Assembly: GCA_029339195.1 (NCBI GenBank)
Contig: JAPTJF010000139.1
Location: forward strand, 62,001 to 126,000
Origin: Micractinium sp. NFX-FRZ
Taxonomy: Eukaryota > Chlorophyta > Trebouxiophyceae > Chlorellales > Chlorellaceae
DNA length: 64,000 nucleotides
Direction of reading: 5' to 3'
This document shows, piece after piece, positions 55,201 through 64,000 of the stretch. The position numbers were made by a program, and so were the translations under genes. Below the pieces are notes generated by a model. That model saw only the letters and a program-made list of their open reading frames with translations, did not search any database and had not been told where the DNA came from. Position 1 is the stretch's first letter. The number at the start of each line of letters is the position of its first letter.

Positions 55201-57559
55201 ACGGGTAGGCCACAGGCAGGGGCGCCTGGCGGGGTGCCGGCAGCCGGCGGGGTGGAGGGTGCTGGGTGCTGCAGGCAAGGCGTGGCTGACCACAGCGCGT
55301 GCCCCCACACAGGCCCCGTCTTGTGCTCACTCCCCCCACTGCTGCCCGTTGCCTCACCGCCCAGCCAGGCCACCCCCAGCCAGGATGAAACAACAACCAT
55401 ACCCGCTACCCAGCCACCCATCCACCCATAAGCACACGCTCACCAGGAGGAGACTTGGAACCACTCCACCCCGCGGTGGTCGGTGGCGGGCAGCACGGGC
55501 AGCGGGGCCGCCGCCGCGGCGGCCCGCCCCTCCGCCCCCGGCTCCAGCCACACCCACAGCAGGTCGTGGGCCGTGGCCGTGGGGTAGGCCGAGGCGCAGG
55601 ATCGGGAGCTCGCGCAGGCGGTGGCTTTGGCGGCGCCCGGCTTGCTCTGGGGGATCTCCTGAGCCGCGCCGCTGCCCGCAAACTGCCAGCCGTGCTGCAG
55701 CAGCGGGCGGGGGCGGGGCGGGGGGTGTCGGGATGGGGGTGTGCGTGAATGTGGAGGACACAACTTGTCGTTCGAACTGGGGCGCTGCCGCCGGGCGCCT
55801 CCGAATAGCTCAGTGCGGCTGCAAGCAGCGCAGTCATCAGTAGCCAAGTCCTTGCCTTGCCCCCCTCCTGCCTTGCGACCCTCCTGCCTTGCCTCCCCTG
55901 CCCCCTGCATCACTCACGTACGCACACTCCAGGTTCTTGGTCTGCGGGTCGATGCGCCCCTCTGCACAGGCGGCGGCGGGAACGCAGAAGGGACACTCGG
56001 CAAGCAAGAACAAGAGGTGGCAGCACGTGGCGCACGCACGGCCGCATGGTGTGGTGGTGAGAGGCCTGGAAACTGCTTATGTTTGCGTGCCTCCCTGGGT
56101 GCAGTGCTCCGCCTGCTGCAAGATGCAGCCCTCCTTCAGGGCCCGAGGGGGCCAGGCTGCCTGTGCCACCCACCCACCCACCCGCCCGCCCCCTCACTCA
56201 CCCTCCCAAGCACACCTTGAGCCCCGCCCCGCCCCAGCCCAGCACCAAGCACCTCCCTCTACCACTGAAACCAGTACCATGCACTTGCACACACAACGCA
56301 GCAGTGTGGGCGTGGCACCCACCCGACAGCGGCGCCGCGCGGTGGGGGCAGGCGTCGCGGAAGCAGCGCCACTCCCCCTGCCCGTCCCTCCACACCACCA
56401 GGTCGTATCCAAGCACGGTCAGGGCGGTGGGGCGGGCTGGGTCCAGGTAGTCCAGGGCGGTCTGCACAAGTAAAGTATGCACAACAGGGAGCAAGGTCAG
56501 TATTTTGTCGTAAGGAAGGGCGGGGGCCAGGTAAGTCCAGGGCGGTCTGCTCGCATCATATGGAGCTAGAAAGGAGCGTCAGTTAAGCTCACAGTTGACA
56601 TGTTACTGTGGGGGTGTGAACTCCACGACAGCCACCAAAAGCTGGGGCGGGACGAGCGGGTCCAAACCGCCGAGGCAGTCTGCTCAATGAAGGAAGCAGT
56701 AAGGGAGGGCCGGTGCACGCCCGCCGAGCCTTTCTGACGAGGCGCCCGCTGGGCAGCCCCGCCCGCCTGCCCACATCGGCAGCCTCCTGAGCAGGGGGTG
56801 CCAAGGCAGCCTGCAGGCGAGCGTCCCTGAGCAGAACGCGCCCAGCAGCGGCGCCCACGACAGGAGCGGATGACAAGTCAGGCCCCGCGACCCCATGAAG
56901 CAAGCTCTCCAGCAAGAAGAAGAATCGAAGAGTTTTGACGCATCGCCACCTCACCCCGCTGGGCCACCACCGCCCCGCCCGCTCACCAGGGGGTACCAGT
57001 TGCGTGCCCACGTGAACTGCTTGCCGTCCGTCCCCGGCTGCGTCTGCACCTCCATGGTGTCGCCCAGGGAGGGGGCCGAGGAGGGGGTAGGAGTGCTAGG
57101 GGCGGCAGCGGCAGTGGATGCGGGGGCCGGGGTGGGAGGTGCCTCGGTTGTCACTGGCGCGGGCGGCGCTGCTGCCGCTGTGGCGGCCCCATCGCTCCCG
57201 GGTGCCTGGGCTTGCACGGTGCACTTGCGGCGTTGGGGGCAGGTGGAGCACGGCGAGGTGCGCATGAGGCGGGATGGCAGCGGTGAGCAGGCCTGCAGCG
57301 ACAGTGTTTGGCACTGGAGTGTGGTGGGGTACTGCAGGCGGCACGGCGGGAAAGCGGCGGCAGTGTGGAGTGTGCCTGCCGCATCGCCCCGGCCCGGCTT
57401 GTCATCCTTCGCTGGCAACCAAGGCATTCCAGCGGGCTGGCCAGCGGAGAGGCCAAGAGGCGGCACTTCGCTCGCCTGCCGTGACGGCTCAGAGCCCCTG
57501 GACAGTGCCGGGGTGAGCCCGGGGGGTGTCCTGAGGCTGCAGGTGCGGAAAGCAGACAT
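52293..57559 (-). CDS. PAO: Pheophorbide a oxygenase-like Rieske monooxygenase, 635 aa
   Basis: Exons from the right: 56987..57559, 56323..56461, 55918..55961, 55444..55694, 54989..55068, 54553..54611, 54277..54365, 53982..54101, 53615..53708, 53057..53168, 52689..52793, 52293..52534. The Rieske [2Fe-2S] ligands are Cys229/His231 (RDACPHRAAPLSEG) and Cys250/His253 (LECAYHGWQF). The mononuclear-iron motif is NSADPGHVHFTH (Asn351, Asp354, His357 or 359, His362). The PaO domain contains LRHLYNHTVSAQDVALLHRQ and LPTTSDSGIVVLRKW. The C-terminus has ENCPHCQKAL, the CxxC that marks the PAO/TIC55/PTC52 group, then two membrane helices. PAO opens the pheophorbide a ring to red chlorophyll catabolite at thylakoids. 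A PTC52-like role is the alternative. The Pro/Ala-rich N-terminus is a transit peptide plus linker; the exact ATG is uncertain. Intron 9 begins GCAAGTG. Confidence 0.87.
53565..53610. repeat. (ACACACACAT)n microsatellite
   Basis: About four decamer units end a few bases from the donor of PAO-like exon 9. Confidence 0.9.
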
Positions 57560-57724
57560 CTTGAAAGCGCCCGTGAAAGCGTGCTCACGCAGGGAGAGGA
57601 GGCAACTCGGCACAGTCAGCAAGGTGCCTTGCTGGTGATTGTGAAAGGAGCTTGTAGGCCGTGTGGTCAGTCCTCGAAACCTTGGCTGGTATTCAGGGTC
57701 CAGCCGGTCGGTGATCAGGCCGCG
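57560..57724. promoter_or_regulatory. 165-bp divergent promoter, PAO-like / RCCR-like
   Basis: Only 165 bp separate the predicted start codons of two genes for consecutive steps of chlorophyll breakdown. The space is so short that a shared bidirectional promoter is the simplest reading. If the PAO start is at a later Met, the gap is larger. Confidence 0.6.
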
Positions 57725-60700
57725 ATGGCAGCAGCCGTGAAACCCTGCCACCCCTCCGCCTCCACTTGCCGTGCGCTCTCCTCTCGCAGCAAAGCCCTGC
57801 CCACCTACCGGGCCAGCAGATCCAAGATGGTGCAGGGTGCGCTGGCCGCCGGCCAAGGCAGCGGTGCCGCTGCCGCCGCCCCGCCCACGCTGCAGAGCGG
57901 CTCCGAGCAGGTCAGGTCGCACACGCAGAGGGCCCAGCCTTTGCTGCCATTACATCTCCAAGCCCACCGCAATCATGCTCTCTCTTTGCGGTTGAGCCAC
58001 CTTCCCTCGAGTGTCTCGAGAGCTCTCACAGTTACGGTTCATCCACCGTCTCTTCCATGCGTGCCTCCTCATGAATGGCATGCCCTCCCGGTGCAGGTGG
58101 CGGCCCTGGCTGAGCAGAGCCCCGCCTATGCCGCCGCCCTGGCCACCCACCAGGCGGTGGCGGCCCTGGCCGTGGAGGCGCTGCCGCTGACGGCGGTGTG
58201 CAGCAGCAGCGCGGCCTGCCGGGAAGGTGTCTTCACGGCCTCCTCCGCTGACAGCAGCTCGGGTGCCGTGGTGCAAGCATATCATGGCGACGGCGTGCAC
58301 TGGCTCAGCTCCTCGGCCCTGGCCAACCGTGCCGCCGGCTTTGGCACGTGCCGGCTGCTGGGGTTTGTGACGGGGGACAGGGACGTGCCGCACTACGCGC
58401 TTGAGCACGTGCTGATGGGTGATCGGGTGAGCGAGTGAGAGAGGACGGGGGAGGGAGGGAGGGAGGGAGGAAGGGGAGGGGAGGGGAGGGGAGGGTTCCT
58501 GGGTGTAGAGGGCGTGCTTGGGGTTGGACGGCACCAACAGCCAGCCGAGGCCCCTCTGGGACGGGGCTGGGAGGGGCTTTTGAGAAGGTAGCCTGCTTCG
58601 TGGACAAGTAGGCACATTGGTTGGGGAGCATGGCGGTTTTTCCTCCGCCCCTCGCCCAGCCCTGCTCGCGTCCATCAGCCCCCTGCTCCCCACCCGCCCG
58701 GCCCCTCACCTCCCTTTCCTGCCCAGGTGCAAGGCATCATCACGCTGTGGCCCCGCCAGAACTGGGTCACCGACCTCGACTACCTCCAGCGCTATTACAA
58801 TACCGGTGAGGCCAGGGCACACCCGTGCTTGTAATGGTTGAGCACACCCGAGGGTGTAACAGTTGAGACTGGAAAAGAGGGTCTACCAAGCGAGTGCTTG
58901 GCACGGCAGGTTTGACAGCTGAACGGGGTGGCTACTCCCGGCCGCCCACAGCGATAGAATGCCAGCGGTCACTGAGTGCCCCTGCCGTTTATTGCCCAAC
59001 TGCCTCCTCTGCCGGCCCCTCTGCACAGCCCCTGCCACCCATACTCCGAACAGCCTAGTACTTGCTCGTTATAACTTGTTGCGTCCTCACTTGCCGCCCC
59101 GCCCTGCCCTCTCACACACCTCATCTCAACTACAAATTGCAGCGCCAGGCGAGAGCCAGCGCAGCTACAACGACGTGATGAACAGCATGATGGGTACAGC
59201 GCAGGCGCAGCCAGGGTGGCACCACTACACTTCACCCGTGGCGCAGGTCTGTGAGCCCCAGAGCCCTAGGTTTGAGTTTGGGTGCAAGGGCGGCACTGCC
59301 CTGCTGCGGATGGTAGAGCTGCTAGGGCAAAGAAGCAGCCAGGCTGGCGCCAGTCCACATCGCGCGGAAGCAACAGTTGCTGGGGTCCAACGCTGCTGGC
59401 CGTGGTGGACAGCCCTCTATGGAGTGATGGGGCAGGATTGCAATGGGCTCAGAAGGAAAGGTTGTGGTTGAGGGCCTCTCCCAGGGGGTGTGTGCCTTGA
59501 TGTGCCTCTTCCTCTCCCTGCACAACCTGTCCCTGGCGGCGCAGGTGAAGCCGCTGCTGGCCGCCTCCATCTCCTACTCCTTCCCCGCACAGCAGGTTAG
59601 TGTGTGTGTCTCTCTGAGTGGGTGACTGTGGTGGGAAAGCGCCATAACAAGACGGGGCCAGGACAAGCCACTGGCCGCCTCACCTCGTGCACACTCTTCA
59701 GTCTGCTCTGGACTGACAAGCCTTGCATGATGGAAGTGTGCAGCAGTAGGTGGTGCGAGGTGTGTGTGAGGGTTGGCAGGAGGGGCGTAGCCATGGCGCC
59801 CCCTCGCTGGCTCCCCACTCAGCGCCCACCCTCCCACCCTGCCGGCCCCGCATCACCTCGCTCCATAGACGACAAAAGCACACAACGCACCCTCAGCCCT
59901 GTGCCCTCCGCACCACATCACCCCGCCCCGCCCCACGAATTCACACGACACACCCTCAACCCTGCCGGCCCCGCACCACACCACGCCACCCGGCCCCACA
60001 ACCACACATGCTCCCTCTCACCCTGCCGTCCCGGCATCACAAACCACCACCACCACCACACACACACACGTGCGCAGGACAACCTGGACGCCTTCAAGGC
60101 AGCCGCCCTGGAGGTGGCCCACATGTGGGTGGCCTTCCTGCAGACGGCACCCAGCGCGGCACGCAGCACGGGCGAGCTGCAGCGCCTGGATGCCCGCTAC
60201 TTCAGCTGTGAGTGCTGCGCTGTGCTGTGCTGTGCTGCGCTGCGCTGTGCTGCGCTGTGCTGTCCTGGTTGGCTGGGTGGGCGAGGGAGGGAACACGGGG
60301 ATGCGGGTGCGCCCAGCTGCAGCTCCTGGACGCCCGCTACTTCCGCTGTGAGCGCGACACCATTGTGGGGTGGCATGTGGCACATGTCACAACGAGTGCG
60401 TGCCTGGGTTGTGCTGTGTGTGCATGCGTGACATCATGCCCGGGGCTGGCTGGCCTCTGCAAACTGCGGTCGGTGCAACTTGGTAGCACCCCTCCCCTGG
60501 CACTGCTCCCCTCCCCTCCCCTGGCACTGCTCCCCTCCCCTCCCCTGGCACTGCCCCCCTCCCCTCCCCTGGCACTGCTCACCTCCCCTCCCCTGGCACT
60601 GCTCACCTCCCCTCCCCTCCCCCCTGTGCAGCGATCACGTCCGACCCCGCCAACACCGTTGCCCAGCGCCTGTTTGGTGAGGAGGCCACCAACACGCTCC

Positions 60701-60738
60701 TCAAAATGGCGACAGGCCACCCTGCCGTGGCCAGCTAG
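57725..60738 (+). CDS. RCCR: Red chlorophyll catabolite reductase-like protein, 328 aa
   Basis: Exons 57725..57910, 58097..58426, 58727..58805, 59143..59246, 59545..59595, 60078..60207, 60632..60738 give 328 residues and TAG (plant RCCRs are about 320). An Ala/Ser/Arg-rich N-terminus (MAAAVKPCHPSASTCRALSS) is a plastid transit peptide. RCCR-type blocks follow in order: D-V-P-H-YALEHVLM (plant PHFLLEFI), then ITLWPRQNWVTDLDYLQRYY (plant DLPPRKDLVLHPDYLKTFY), SPVAQVKPLLAASISYSF and ANTVAQRLFGEEATNTLLKM (plant FPRLFGPEVANRVL). RCCR belongs to the ferredoxin-dependent bilin reductase family and reduces red chlorophyll catabolite. Position beside a PAO-like gene supports the call. Similarity is recalled from family pattern, not computed. 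Confidence 0.8.
58446..58497 (+). repeat. (GGGA)n/(GGGGA)n G-rich tract
   Basis: About 50 nt of GGGAGG and GGGGA units begin 20 nt inside RCCR-like intron 2. The run is on the sense strand and strongly G-quadruplex-prone. Confidence 0.85.
60483..60622. repeat. 18-19-bp minisatellite CCCCTCCCCTGGCACTGCT
   Basis: About six tandem copies form the pyrimidine-rich 3' part of the last RCCR-like intron. They end just before the acceptor at 60630-60631. Confidence 0.92.
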
Positions 60739-60939
60739 CCCCAGCTGAGCAGCAGCCTTCGAAGCGCACCCCAGCAGCGCCCCAGCAGCGACCCCAGCTC
60801 ACTGGCTGTTTGACCGGCTTGAGCTGGCCATCGGGTGCGGCTAGTGGCTGTTCAGCTGGGGCTTTCCAGGGCATCCGGCGATGGCCAGCTCGAGCTTAGT
60901 GGCCACATAGCGTCCAATTGTTGTGTGCATGCACATCCT

Positions 60940-60944
60940 TGTAA
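60940..60944 (+). terminator. TGTAA poly(A) signal of RCCR-like gene
   Basis: Plus-strand TGTAA, about 200 nt past the stop codon, the usual distance in green algae. Confidence 0.6.
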
Positions 60945-60960
60945 TGTATCGGCATACTCT

Positions 60961-60965
60961 TTACA
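60961..60965 (-). terminator. TGTAA poly(A) signal of methyltransferase gene
   Basis: Minus-strand TGTAA, about 530 nt past the stop codon. If used, the two mRNAs would end almost back to back. Confidence 0.4.
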
Positions 60966-61492
60966 TCTGCACACGGTCATGTCAACGAGGCAATCTTCTG
61001 GCATAGCACACAAGGCAACGGGCGTGATGAAGCAGAAACTGGGCTGAAGCTGGTGCTGCTGAACGTGGGCGGTCTGGGGGAGGAGCTGTGCGAGTGCAGG
61101 GGCTCGGTGTGAGGGTGAGGGCAGCTGGTTGGCGGTGATGGGGTGATGGGCACACATCGCGAGTCCCAGCACTCAAAGCAGGGCATGCAACTGGAAGTGG
61201 AACTGGATGCGGAGATCGGGTCTTAGAAGCAGCGTCTAGCAAGCAGGAGAGGGAAAGGCATGCACTCCGCAGATCAAACAGCCTGACATTGTGGCACGCG
61301 ACCCAAGGCCAGCCCAGCACTGCCGGCGCCGCACACGCAGCGGCTGATGCGCTGCCGCTGCCTGCAGCAGCCGATGAGCTGCCGCTGCCTGCAGCAGCTC
61401 GCGCCTGGCTGCGCCTGGCTGCAGCAGCTTGCCCCGCAGGGGAGGGCGCGCCGGGCTGGCGGGCAAGTGCGTGCGCCACGCCCACGACCGTC

Positions 61493-63959
61493 TCAGAAGC
61501 CGCGCCGCCCCACGGCCACGCTGCAGCGCGGCTCCACGCCGTGCTTCTGCCGCATGCGCTCCCTCAGCTCCTCTGGGTACTGCATCGTCACCCCATACAC
61601 CTGGTACATCCCCTCCATGTCCTGCAGCGTCGTCTCCTCAACTGCAGCAGCAGCGGCAGCAAGGAAAAGGGGCAGGCCTGGGAGGGACAGCGCACTGTGG
61701 CTCTGCCTAGCCGCCAGCATACCACATACCCATGCAACTGTTGCAGGGTAGACAGGCCTGTAGAGCTGGCCCCTCCGCTGCCGCACGATTGCGACACAAC
61801 ACACAAGAGGCAAGTCCGCAGCGCTGTGCTTTTGTGCGTCCTTCCTGTTGGTGTCGCTCGCTCCCACATCCTGCTCCCTATCCCCACTGTGGCGCCTCCC
61901 CACCCAGACCCCACTCCTCCCACCCCCTGCCCTGCCCCTCTGCACCCATCGCAACCTGCCTTGGCGCCCACCCATCAGCCACTCTTTAACTCCAAAAGCA
62001 AGGCCCCACCCTTTTGTGCCGCTCCGCATTTTCTGTGCCCGCACTGCAGCGCCCCCTATCCCCCCCCCAACGCCCCCCCACCCAGGCCCCACAACCTGGC
62101 ACCCACCTGCCTCCCAGCCGTACTTCTCCAGAAAGGGGCCCACCCCCTTGTGCACCCCAAACTTCATGGCAGTGGCGCTGGCCTGCACCCCTTGAGTGCG
62201 CCGCATCTCGTCTGCATGGGGCGGCATGAGGCGCAGAGCAGCGCAGCGCAGCGTGCGAAGCAGGGGTGGGCAGAAGGGGCGAGCAGCAGGCAGCGCCTGT
62301 TCTGCGCCCTGCCTGCAGGCGCACCGCTGCGCCGCTGGCTGGTGACGAAATGCACCCGACCCACCTCTAGTTCCTCTCTGTCCCCCAACGCTGTGCAGCC
62401 TCTCCCCAGGCCTGAGGCACCCATGCAGGCATTGGCGACGGCAGGCACGGTGGCGCCTGCCCTCCGCCAGGTCACCTTGGCGCCTCCCCCCAACCTCCGT
62501 TCTCAGCTCCCCCCACACACCACAACGTCGTCCTCCTTGTTTCCCTCACCCCCCTCCTTACCCGAGGCATCCATGCGCCCACCTGTCCCAGGGCCTACCG
62601 TGGCACCTTCCCAGCATCCCTTCCTAGCTCCCCCTCCTAACACCGTCCTCTTCACTCCCCCTCACCCGAGGCATCCATGCTGCCCCCGGTGACAGGGTCC
62701 ACCGTGGCGCTTGCCACCGCCAGCTCATCGCTGGGGGGCGGCGTCTCGCCCGCCGCCTCCGACTCGGCACGGGCGCCGGCCGACGCCTTGGCCACACTCT
62801 CCTGGATCATCTCCACCATGCCTGGGGGAGTTTGAAAGAAGGCGTGCTTGCTTTGGCGGCTGGCGGGCAGGCAGGCGGCACGGGGAGAGAGGGCCAGAGC
62901 AGCCGATCCCAGGCCCAATCAGCCACTTGCTCGTGTGGATGGCCAGCAGCTACAGCAGCAGCCCCCCAGTCACCCCACCCACTCCACCCGCCCCAGTCCA
63001 CTCCACCCCACCTGACCCTACACAGCCTGCAGCACCCCATCCCACGCCACCCCTCCCAGACACCCCTACCTGCATTCATGACAGCCGCCACAAAGGCGTG
63101 TGGTTTCCCAGCCCCATCCCATCCACCCCACCCAACCCTGCCCTCCCCCCCCCGACCTGCATTCATGATGGTGCCCACAAAGGCGCTGGCGGGTGCGGAG
63201 GCGGAGGCTGCCGCCACGCTGCGCATGACCAGGTCCACCGCCCGCCCATCCAGGTAGTGCACCAGGGCAACTGCACGTCATGAATGACATCATGAACAAG
63301 GGCGAGGCCAGAACAGGAACGTGGGGCAGTCATGCTGTGGGCGGAGCAGGGACGGCCCAGGGCACAAGGCCAGTCTGACCGCCCGGCCATCCCAGGTAGT
63401 GCAGCTGGTCAACTGGAAACAAGATGGTAGCGAGAGTAGGGATTGGGAGGAAATCCCAACAATAAAGTGGGGCCGAGGTGCACAGGTGAGTGAGAACAGC
63501 GCACCAGTCACCCATCCCACACTGGAACCACCCCCAGCAAGCACGCGCCCACAAAGCGAGGCGGAGCAGAGGCAAGAGGAAGGACGCTGGCAGGAGGCTC
63601 ACATGCCACCCAGATGGTTGGCTTCTCCGGGTCCCACCCATGCGCCATCAGCGTCTCCGGAATGCTCCCCTTGAGCATGTGGCACACCACTGGGGTGTAC
63701 CTGCCCACGAGCAGCGGAAAGGCCGCCTGCCCGTGTTCCGTTGCTGCCCCTGCCCCTGCCCCTGCCCCCTTCTCAGCTGCCTCCTTCTCAGCCGCCGCCC
63801 CCTCCCGCAGGTCGGCGTGCACCGGTGGCGGGTGCAGCTGCGCTCCGGCTGCCTCCAGCAGGGACTGCTTCTCTTCGACGACAGAGGGCAGGTCGAGGTC
63901 AAACCAGGACACGTTGCTGGACAGGGGCAGGCGCCAGGGGCGCGTGCCCAGGCCGCAGC
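61493..63959 (-). CDS. Leucine-carboxyl-methyltransferase-fold (PPM/LCM) SAM methyltransferase, 5' partial
   Basis: Exons from the right: 63603..63959, 63157..63270, 62666..62821, 62107..62211, 61493..61641, in phase to TGA. The first exon seen begins GCGLGTRPWRL after an acceptor, so more 5' exons lie beyond the window; bases 63960-64000 look like intron. The family pattern follows: VSWFDLDLPSVVEEK, then CHMLKGSIPETLMAHGWD, PTIWVA and ALVHYLDGRAVDLVM with SAFVGTIMNAGM. It ends FLEKYGW and QDMEGMYQVYG. This is the PPM/LCM group (TIGR00027-like), which includes protein phosphatase 2A leucine carboxyl methyltransferase and many bacterial O-methyltransferases. A Gly/Ala/Glu insert interrupts the domain. 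The substrate is unknown. Two introns carry exon echoes. Confidence 0.82.
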
Positions 63960-64000
63960 CTGCGTGGTGGCCGCGGCGGGGAAGGAAGCGCAGGAAAGGG

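Larger units (their letters stand above)
60739..61492. other. Convergent intergenic
   Basis: 754 bp containing both 3' UTRs. A plus-strand TGTAA (60940-60944) and a minus-strand TGTAA (60961-60965) lie 16 nt apart. No gene seen. Confidence 0.55.

Noticed and set aside
60337..60720. Minus-strand frame with a Gly/Ser/Arg repeat
   Set aside because: Translation of the 18-19-bp minisatellite in the RCCR-like intron.
1..64000. CRISPR arrays, insertion sequences, prophage or bacterial operons
   Set aside because: No spaced direct repeats, transposase or inverted terminal repeats were seen; intron-rich genes show nuclear eukaryotic DNA.

Overview
The window reads as nuclear DNA of a trebouxiophyte green alga, most likely Chlorellaceae (Chlorella or Micractinium type). 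The sequence is very GC-rich and dense in short introns. Many products are plastid-type or secreted, and the homologues I recognise are plant-like. TGTAA, the green-algal poly(A) signal, lies downstream of several genes. I assembled 19 genes by reading exons, splice sites and phases by hand. All but two run through completely in phase: the first (5' end off the window) and the last (5' end off the right edge).

Layout, left to right: coiled-coil protein (+, 5' partial); secreted Cys-rich furin-like protein (-) with an in-frame TAA; LEA-like protein (-) head-to-head with a glutathione S-transferase (+); organellar ribosomal protein L1 (-) head-to-head with a Gln/Ala-rich orphan (+); a 96-residue orphan (-) head-to-head with a PPPDE/DeSI peptidase (+); a secreted FAS1 protein (+); a PLAT-like membrane protein (-) head-to-head with a SAM methyltransferase (+); an unknown probably plastid protein (-) head-to-head with an amino-acid transporter (+); a conserved chloroplast protein (-) head-to-head with an AMI1-type amidase (+); an alpha/beta-hydrolase-like protein (+); pheophorbide a oxygenase-like (-) head-to-head with red chlorophyll catabolite reductase-like (+); and a leucine-carboxyl-methyltransferase-fold protein (-) running off the right edge.

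Three observations stand out. First, the PAO-like and RCCR-like genes, which in plants catalyse consecutive steps of chlorophyll breakdown, are divergent with only 165 bp between their predicted start codons. Second, many introns contain a decayed direct copy ('echo') of the edge of the neighbouring exon; I count about 20 cases in 11 genes. Third, about 9 of about 120 modelled introns begin GC instead of GT, all with GCAAG. The Cys-rich gene is a further puzzle: its nine exons join in perfect phase except for one TAA at codon 48.

I saw no rRNA, tRNA, CRISPR array or intact transposon.
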